Of a stretch of DNA of 64,000 bases, positions 61,001 through 64,000 are shown piece after piece. The notes beneath the pieces are model-generated. The model was not told where the DNA came from. It was given only the letters and a program-made list of their open reading frames with translations, and did not search any database. The translations under genes were made by a program, and so were the position numbers. The stretch lies in contig JAUPFN010000018.1 of assembly GCA_036924255.1 (NCBI GenBank), positions 4,350,001 through 4,414,000 on the forward strand, read 5' to 3'. The DNA comes from Apodemia mormo. Taxonomy: Eukaryota; Arthropoda; Insecta; Lepidoptera; Riodinidae. How positions within the stretch are numbered: position 1 is the stretch's first letter; every line of letters begins with the position of its first letter.

Positions 61001-63745
61001 GAATTCCTATCAAATTAAAAAACCCCCAAAAAACTATTAATAAATTTATTGAAAAATGCATTATGTTTGAGTGATCTTGTATTAAATCTAATAAAAATAA
61101 ATTATATTAACATACTTCATTCGACTCAACACACATAATTTTCAAAAGTAGCTACTTAAATAATAATTTCTGATTAAGAACAGAGTATGAATTGGCGCTC
61201 TTATCTCCTCCATAATAGTGATCTCTTCCATATTTATAATATTGCAGGCATAGTGCTCGTCATACAAAAAAATAGAAATAAATATTTTAAAGAGTTAAGC
61301 AATTGAATTTTTTAATTTTGTTTTTTGGTTATTGCGCCTGTTTTCCTTATCGATTTCCTACAACTTATTTGTACAATATATGGGATGTACTCACTGTCAG
61401 GCAAACTTTCGTCCTCCAAGTCATACTTAAGAAACATATAGAGTTACCATACGCAGATACCAGAACTTAAATGCAGATAAAAGAAGAAAAGGTACCATAT
61501 GTACCATAGAGGCCTTCTCATCTAAACTGGCACATAAGCATTATTGCGTCTTAGGTAGCTTTTTATATAATAAAATTAACTCCCTTCTTGTTATTAATTC
61601 CATGACATCCGGCAAACGCAAATCTGTAGTTAAGAAATGGATAATATCTCTAGATTACTAACAAACAGAGAAATTGATGGTTCCACCCTTGTAGTCACAT
61701 ACCTGCACGTAAATACCCACACGCTCACAAGTACACACATAAATACACACATGTACCCACTCACATACACACACGTACGCCGTATACATACACACGTACA
61801 CACATATAAACTCAGGCTACTTAACATAATTTGTATATTCTTAGCACATGTTGTCTATAGCACCAATTTTTCAATTTTATATTATTTTTTGTAGTTAAGG
61901 ATAGGTATAGACTTGTGAATGTTCATATATTATACATGAGGGGTATAAAAGCAAAGGCGCTTCAGTCACAAAACACCTAGAATGAGTAAACTGCAAATTT
62001 CCACTGTGTCTTAATAAATTGTATTTTTTATCAGAAACGGATGTTAGTACATTCAATAACAATAATCAAATCAAATCAAATATACATAAATTCTTTATTA
62101 TTTAAGAAATAGTGTAGGACTGAGGTGTTTTTGCATTTGAGCATTGGACTAAAGCATGTTTGCTTTTCATTGCTTTGGATCGAAGCGAATTTGCATGTCA
62201 CTATTTAATTCGTCAACTGTCAATAAATGGCGATAGCGTAAGGCACCGATTGCAAAATAAAACAAAGTTTAGAATATAGAATTTTCTTAATTTTCTTAAC
62301 AAATTAATTACAGGTAAGGTACATTATATTGTATTATAATTATTTATGGAAAGTAAAGATAAAATAATATTCTTGCTCATTGTAAAAAAAAATAAATAAA
62401 AGAATTAAATCGAGAGATCTTTTGCAGAGTACCTTAACCAAAAGAAAATAAAACCCATTACTAAAAGCAGAAAAAAACAATTCAGTATAGTGTGAACCAA
62501 ATGTTAGTGTGTTAGGAGCTTTTTGCAATAATTATTAATTTAATAAAAATTTAAATAAAATTTAGAAGAAGCTTTCTATGCAAACCCTACTTTATCCTAT
62601 CACAACGGCCAAAATATTAGGCAGTTGTTTGTTACTTTTCTGCCTTTTCCTTCACTCGTCGCCACTGATTTTTATTTACCAGACGTTTTCGTGTTCGTCC
62701 TGCACGTGCTGGTGTAATTTTTTCTTTCATTACAATAAGTAATTTAATAAAAAACACAAATTAAACACGCGCTATGCGCAGTCAACTTACTATGAAAAGT
62801 AATTGATTCGCCATCTTAGAAATTTTGAAATGGCTGCTTCTGATTGGTTGATTGTGACTGAGGCGGATTTGCTCCTAACAAATTTTGGATTGAGATGGTT
62901 TTGCATGTAATCATTACTTTCTAAGTGAATTTTATGTAGGATTGATTTGGATTTGCATGGTGACGATTATAATATGTTTTTGCAATTTTTTATCGCTACA
63001 ATTTAGTGTACTCAGTGTAATAAAATGAATTTTTGGACTGAAGCGCTTTTGCTTCTATACCCCTCACATAATAGATTACCATAATTTTGTATATTTTTAA
63101 CACATGATGATTGTAGTACCAATTTTTCAATTTTATTTTATTTTTTGTAGTTAAGGATAGGTATAGACATGTAAATGTTCATATATTATATGTAGGTACC
63201 GATTTTCGTTAGGGCGGGCCTGGTGACATGTAATTCAGGTACCTTGTACTTAAGTTAGGCACCAGTCTCTCACTAAGAATATTCTCTGTATGTTTATGTG
63301 ACTAGGTCTTAAGTTTTCTTTTTTGTGAAGAGAAATAATATTTATTATAATTATTGTTTTTAGAGTAACTGAAATTACCAGTGACCCACCGTAAATGTCT
63401 AAATCCTCCGTTTAGCCCGACTGTTTAAAATGTTGAGCAGCCTTAGTTTAGATAGTGTGCTCTCCTTGGTCAAATAGCACGTGCTCATTGGTCAATTCAA
63501 ATAGAGCCCACTTTCTCGGCTTTCTGTTACACGCTTTCGCTCCATTTCATGAAATCACTCCCATCGACTTTAGGAAAGCGAGAGAAAACATGTTAGACAT
63601 CAATAGGTTACCTAGTGGAAGGATATACGCCGTCAGCGAGACACACGCTGATCATCCTGGCGTGGTCAGCCAATCGCCGATATGCCTGGTCCACCACCGC
63701 CTCCGTTTCGTATCGACCGGCGTACGGAGGACTGCCTTTACTGTT
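46077..63745 (-). CDS. AARS2: Alanyl-tRNA synthetase, probably mitochondrial; last eight coding exons
   Basis: Exons in transcript order: 63612-63745, 60221-60524, 58363-59168, 57583-57732, 56673-56799, 54508-54719, 48761-48947 and 46077-46337 (TAG). All junctions are GT-AG and in phase; 726 residues are visible, and the N-terminal catalytic exons lie right of the window. Visible parts in order: end of the class II core (PPYAGRYETEA, YRRLADHARMISVCLADG), tRNA-recognition helices, IPGDLVFKLYDTHGF, and the editing domain with FCEEGGQIADTG, HTAIH (residues 360-364) and ELCCGTH (468-472), which supply the four Zn ligands HxxxH and CxxxH. A helical linker (LLDTLQKKAAGNHDVVL) and C-Ala end follow. 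It attaches Ala to tRNA(Ala) and clears mischarged Ser/Gly. ELCCGTH and the divergent core suggest the organellar form; the cytosolic one is not excluded. The penultimate exon's donor edge is amplified 11-fold. Confidence 0.92.
46338..47431. other. AARS2 last intron, distal part
   Basis: No exon recognised. It contains a (GA)n run at 47188-47211 and two short ACTTCGTTCC/GGAACGAAGTTCC inverted blocks near 47028 and 47325 that may bound a small repeat. Confidence 0.4.
47188..47211. repeat. (GA)n microsatellite
   Basis: About 12 uninterrupted GA units. Confidence 0.9.
47432..47640 (+). repeat. tRNA-derived SINE family D
   Basis: Head GGTGGTGTAGTGGTCCAGCA, B box GAGTTCGATTCC, and tail CGGTTGGCGATAGGCTTGCC shared (inverted) with 18015-18240. 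It lies in the AARS2 intron next to the minisatellite. Confidence 0.75.
47725..48820 (-). repeat. Exon-derived minisatellite: 11 copies of an AARS2 exon end with its splice donor
   Basis: Each unit (plus-strand order) holds GGCAGTGTCAGTAC, about 60 nt identical to the 3' end of exon 48761-48947 (coding LLLACAGGLVVAAAHVPQ), then (GGGGC)n. On the minus strand every unit reads GTGCCGCAG|GTACTGACAC, a full 5' splice site. Exon-edge positions are 47771, 47876, 47961, 48096, 48186, 48286, 48376, 48476, 48576, 48676 and 48761, the last being the functional exon. Spacing varies from 85 to 135 bp in steps of 5, all from the GGGGC count. The 60-nt part is essentially invariant. The overlapping Gly/Arg/Ala-rich ORFs up to 442 codons on both strands are artefacts. 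Confidence 0.96.
49191..49427. mobile_element. MITE of 237 bp with AGCCGCGTTTTCACAGGG TIRs
   Basis: AGCCGCGTTTTCACAGGGTC and its exact complement bound the element. Inside, GTCAGCGCTGAC occurs at about 49300 and a degenerate form near 49230. It lies in an AARS2 intron. Confidence 0.8.
49793..49977 (-). repeat. SINE-like family C (AARS2 intron)
   Basis: Minus-strand head CTGCCTCGTGGTCTTCGGGT with body ACGTGCCTCGGATAAGCACG and tail GATAATCGTTACC, matching 13855-14150 and 57950-58206. Confidence 0.6.
49978..50544. other. AARS2 intron, no recognised element
   Basis: Contains an 81-codon plus-strand ORF (50269-50514) with the phrase LSNLPEFIKEIDLYNRQLDV. I do not recognise it; it may be a decayed transposon fragment. 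Confidence 0.35.
51223..51582 (-). pseudogene. Transposase fragment, copy 1 (DDE_3-like)
   Basis: 119 codons containing KVLWTDELTFKKDD (first catalytic Asp) and RFKVNMWTGVLNGKIIGPFE, typical of insect Tc1/mariner-like transposases. It runs on through YLEFFFQNYLPDLLEDVPTY, so it keeps slightly more 3' sequence than copy 2. The second Asp and Glu are missing. Confidence 0.75.
51281..52090. repeat. Approximately 400-bp tandem duplication inside the transposon
   Basis: 51281-51680 and 51691-52090 are nearly identical at an offset of 410 bp, separated by CAAGTAGTCA. I see three substitutions. It duplicates the transposase segment. Confidence 0.9.
51654..51992 (-). pseudogene. Transposase fragment, copy 2 (DDE_3-like)
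   Basis: The first 100 or so codons equal copy 1 with few changes (for example QVVNPH for QVENPH, ELPDNL for ELPGNL), then diverge at YLEFFDYLTRCKHR, where the duplication boundary falls. Upstream of it (to 53089) only short broken stretches remain. Confidence 0.75.
53490..53620 (-). repeat. SINE family B tail fragment (AARS2 intron)
   Basis: AATATCACTGGACAAATTAC, TTGATCTAACCCCAAAGTAA and TCAACGATACTAATATATAG match the tail of the copy at 45439. The head is lost. Confidence 0.65.
54001..54050. other. Perfect 15-bp inverted repeat, 1-nt loop (AARS2 intron)
   Basis: GATATACGTAATGAC and its exact complement around one T, extended by TTCTAGAA-type sequences on both sides. About 460 bp from the exon 54508-54719 donor. 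Confidence 0.85.
54969..55185 (+). repeat. LINE 3' end flanked by 22-bp inverted repeats
   Basis: Arms 54969-54990 (GACTTAATTTTGCAGATGGT followed by CT) and 55164-55185 are exact complements. Between them is a LINE tail with TACGACTTAGGCAACTTCAA (YDLGNFKKRAYSF), GGCTGTCCATGGGCGGTGG, CCATCAGGTGAGCCTCCTGC and a terminal A-run. Lies in an AARS2 intron. Confidence 0.8.
55506..55960 (+). pseudogene. LINE reverse transcriptase C-terminal relic
   Basis: The open frame to 55841 reads AKLQIRPHIEYSSHQWAAAP-like sequence (QIRPHIEYSSHQWAAAPYV), then ERLQSAMTRHS and SLCIFYRIFHKEYSEELFD. This is the thumb/C-terminal region of jockey/CR1-type RT (R.H.EY.S..W.GAP ... FYRIYHGE.SEELF). Downstream broken stretches to about 55960 continue it. 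Inserted in an AARS2 intron and degenerate. Confidence 0.75.
56337..56622 (+). repeat. Family A repeat, diverged (AARS2 intron)
   Basis: CGTGTTGGTTCAGGC at the 5' end, GTGTTCCGGTTAGGAAGGTA in the middle, and ACTATCTGTTTGTTATCCTA at the 3' end, with internal deletions. A family B SINE tail fragment (plus strand) precedes it at about 56070-56170. Confidence 0.65.
56880..57194 (+). mobile_element. Helitron family H1 (AARS2 intron)
   Basis: AATCGTAGGAAAGTCAAAAC near the 5' end and CGGGCAACAGCTAG before T at 57194. The terminal hairpin is mutated (GTCCGAACGGTC). The 5' TC cannot be fixed exactly because the start is duplicated (ATATAATAAAATATAATAAA). Confidence 0.75.
57821..57876. other. Perfect 22-bp inverted repeat, 12-nt loop (AARS2 intron)
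   Basis: TTGTTAACATACAATTTATT plus TT and its exact complement flank TTAGGTTCACCTG-type sequence. It lies about 90 bp from the exon 57583-57732 acceptor, on its upstream side in the transcript. Confidence 0.85.
57950..58206 (-). repeat. SINE-like family C (AARS2 intron)
   Basis: Minus-strand head GTGCCTCATGGTCTAGAGAT, then GGCGAACAACGCCTCATATA and a body matching 13855-14150 (CTCAGAGTGTGGTG, ATGCCTCAGATGA). It lies between two AARS2 exons. Confidence 0.6.
59169..60220. other. AARS2 intron, mostly unremarkable
   Basis: Contains a 13-bp hairpin TGACGTGTATAAT/ATTATACACGTCA at 59648-59681. A GC-richer block at 59570-59770 (GGCACCCCGGGCGAGTCAC, CCCTAGGCGACGGCCCGAG) may be a degraded repeat. Confidence 0.4.
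60882..60949. other. Imperfect hairpin, 19 of 20 bp arms (AARS2 intron)
   Basis: TAATGTGTCACTACTATATC and the complement of its near-copy (60930-60949) enclose a 28-nt loop that itself contains CTAGTAGT palindromes. The outward sequences are unrelated. Confidence 0.75.
61690..61815. repeat. CA-rich low-complexity tract
   Basis: Interrupted ACACACA/CACATA repeats; the Cys-Val-rich ORF on the minus strand here is a by-product. Confidence 0.8.
61820..61936. repeat. Left copy of a direct repeat flanking a TIR element
   Basis: CACCAATTTTTCAATTTTAT, TTTTTTGTAGTTAAGGATAG and AATGTTCATATATTATA recur at 63074-63198 in the same orientation. Confidence 0.8.
61937..63067. mobile_element. 1.13-kb TIR element (TGAGGGGTATA ends)
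   Basis: TGAGGGGTATAAAAGCAAAG (left) and TGAGGGGTATAGAAGCAAAA (inverted right) continue to GCGCTTCAGTC. Inside are several GGATTGA/GGACTGA blocks followed by TTTGCATG (62114, 62147, 62176, 62888, 62938). A 32-codon minus-strand ORF (62632-62730), rich in Arg/Lys (GRTRKRLVNKNQWRRVKEKA), might be a transposase first-exon remnant. It lies in an AARS2 intron. Confidence 0.65.
63074..63198. repeat. Right copy of the direct repeat
   Basis: About 90% like 61820-61936 by eye, with small indels; begins right after the TIR element. From 63199 to 63611 nothing is recognised. Confidence 0.75.
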
Positions 63746-64000
63746 CTGTCCATAACAAGAAATATTACACACAATTTTAAAAATTTGCTGGTGTGAAGTC
63801 AAGTCGTACAACAGCATGGTTCCCTTCTTTAAGAAAAAATATTTAAATATACACTATAAAAAGTAATATCATCACGCCTGTTCTCCAGCGATATAGGTAG
63901 AAAAAACATAAATCGAGATTTCAGCTCATCACCTCTCAGCGGTATTTGGTTAACCATTATGGATATTTTTCATATCAAAGAAAAGTTCCTCATGAAAAGA
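63746..64000. other. AARS2 intron at the window edge
   Basis: Acceptor of exon 63612-63745 (TTATGGACAG) at the left. The remainder has a repeat-like CATCACGCCTGTTCTCCAGC block resembling the start of 24965-25020. No further exon can be identified. Confidence 0.4.

Noticed and set aside
61630..61894. Cys/Val-rich and His/Thr-rich ORFs
   Set aside because: Produced by an interrupted CA repeat.

Overview
This is a eukaryotic nuclear window, almost certainly from an insect and most likely a moth or butterfly. It is AT-rich, its genes have short exons and repeat-filled introns, and it carries Helitrons ending in CTAG, several tRNA-derived SINE families, jockey/CR1-type LINE tails, a Ty3/gypsy element and many TIR elements. 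The species cannot be named from the sequence alone.

Three host genes are visible. (1) At 5071-7204 on the minus strand are the first three coding exons of an acidic, serine-rich protein I do not recognise. (2) At 9943-26120 on the plus strand is a complete nine-exon CLP1 gene (420 codons), encoding the RNA 5'-kinase and pre-mRNA 3'-end-processing factor. (3) At 46077-63745 on the minus strand are the last eight coding exons of an alanyl-tRNA synthetase, probably the mitochondrial one, running off the right edge. Genes 1 and 2 are divergent; genes 2 and 3 are convergent. Every exon junction I list keeps reading phase.

The most striking feature is a pair of minisatellites made from exon edges. 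In CLP1 a 79-bp unit is repeated about 40 times (20130-23361). Each unit contains the 3' splice site and the first 42 nt of exon 8, joined through a (TG)n linker. In the alanyl-tRNA synthetase a 70-135-bp unit is repeated 11 times (47725-48820). Each unit contains about 60 nt of exon end plus the 5' splice site, joined through a (GGGGC)n linker. The transcripts should therefore carry tens of copies of a real acceptor and a real donor. The very long ORFs over both arrays are artefacts of this repetition.

The 20 kb between the two convergent genes (26121-46076) is repeat-dominated. It holds two Helitrons joined end to end, Harbinger-like MITEs, an intact 1.94-kb IS630/Tc1/mariner element with a 459-aa DDE transposase of unusual D-to-E spacing (82 residues), a 4.5-kb Ty3/gypsy element with 124-bp LTRs differing by one base but a broken pol, and a 3.2-kb TIR element packed with GCTGTA/TACAGC hexamers.

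The CLP1 upstream region holds a hAT-like MITE (9146-9732, perfect 8-bp target duplication) whose interior contains 25 ATCGAT hexamers and ends about 210 bp before the CLP1 start codon. One dispersed SINE-like family (family A below) has about 15 copies here in both orientations. All identifications come from reading the sequence; no database search or alignment was run.
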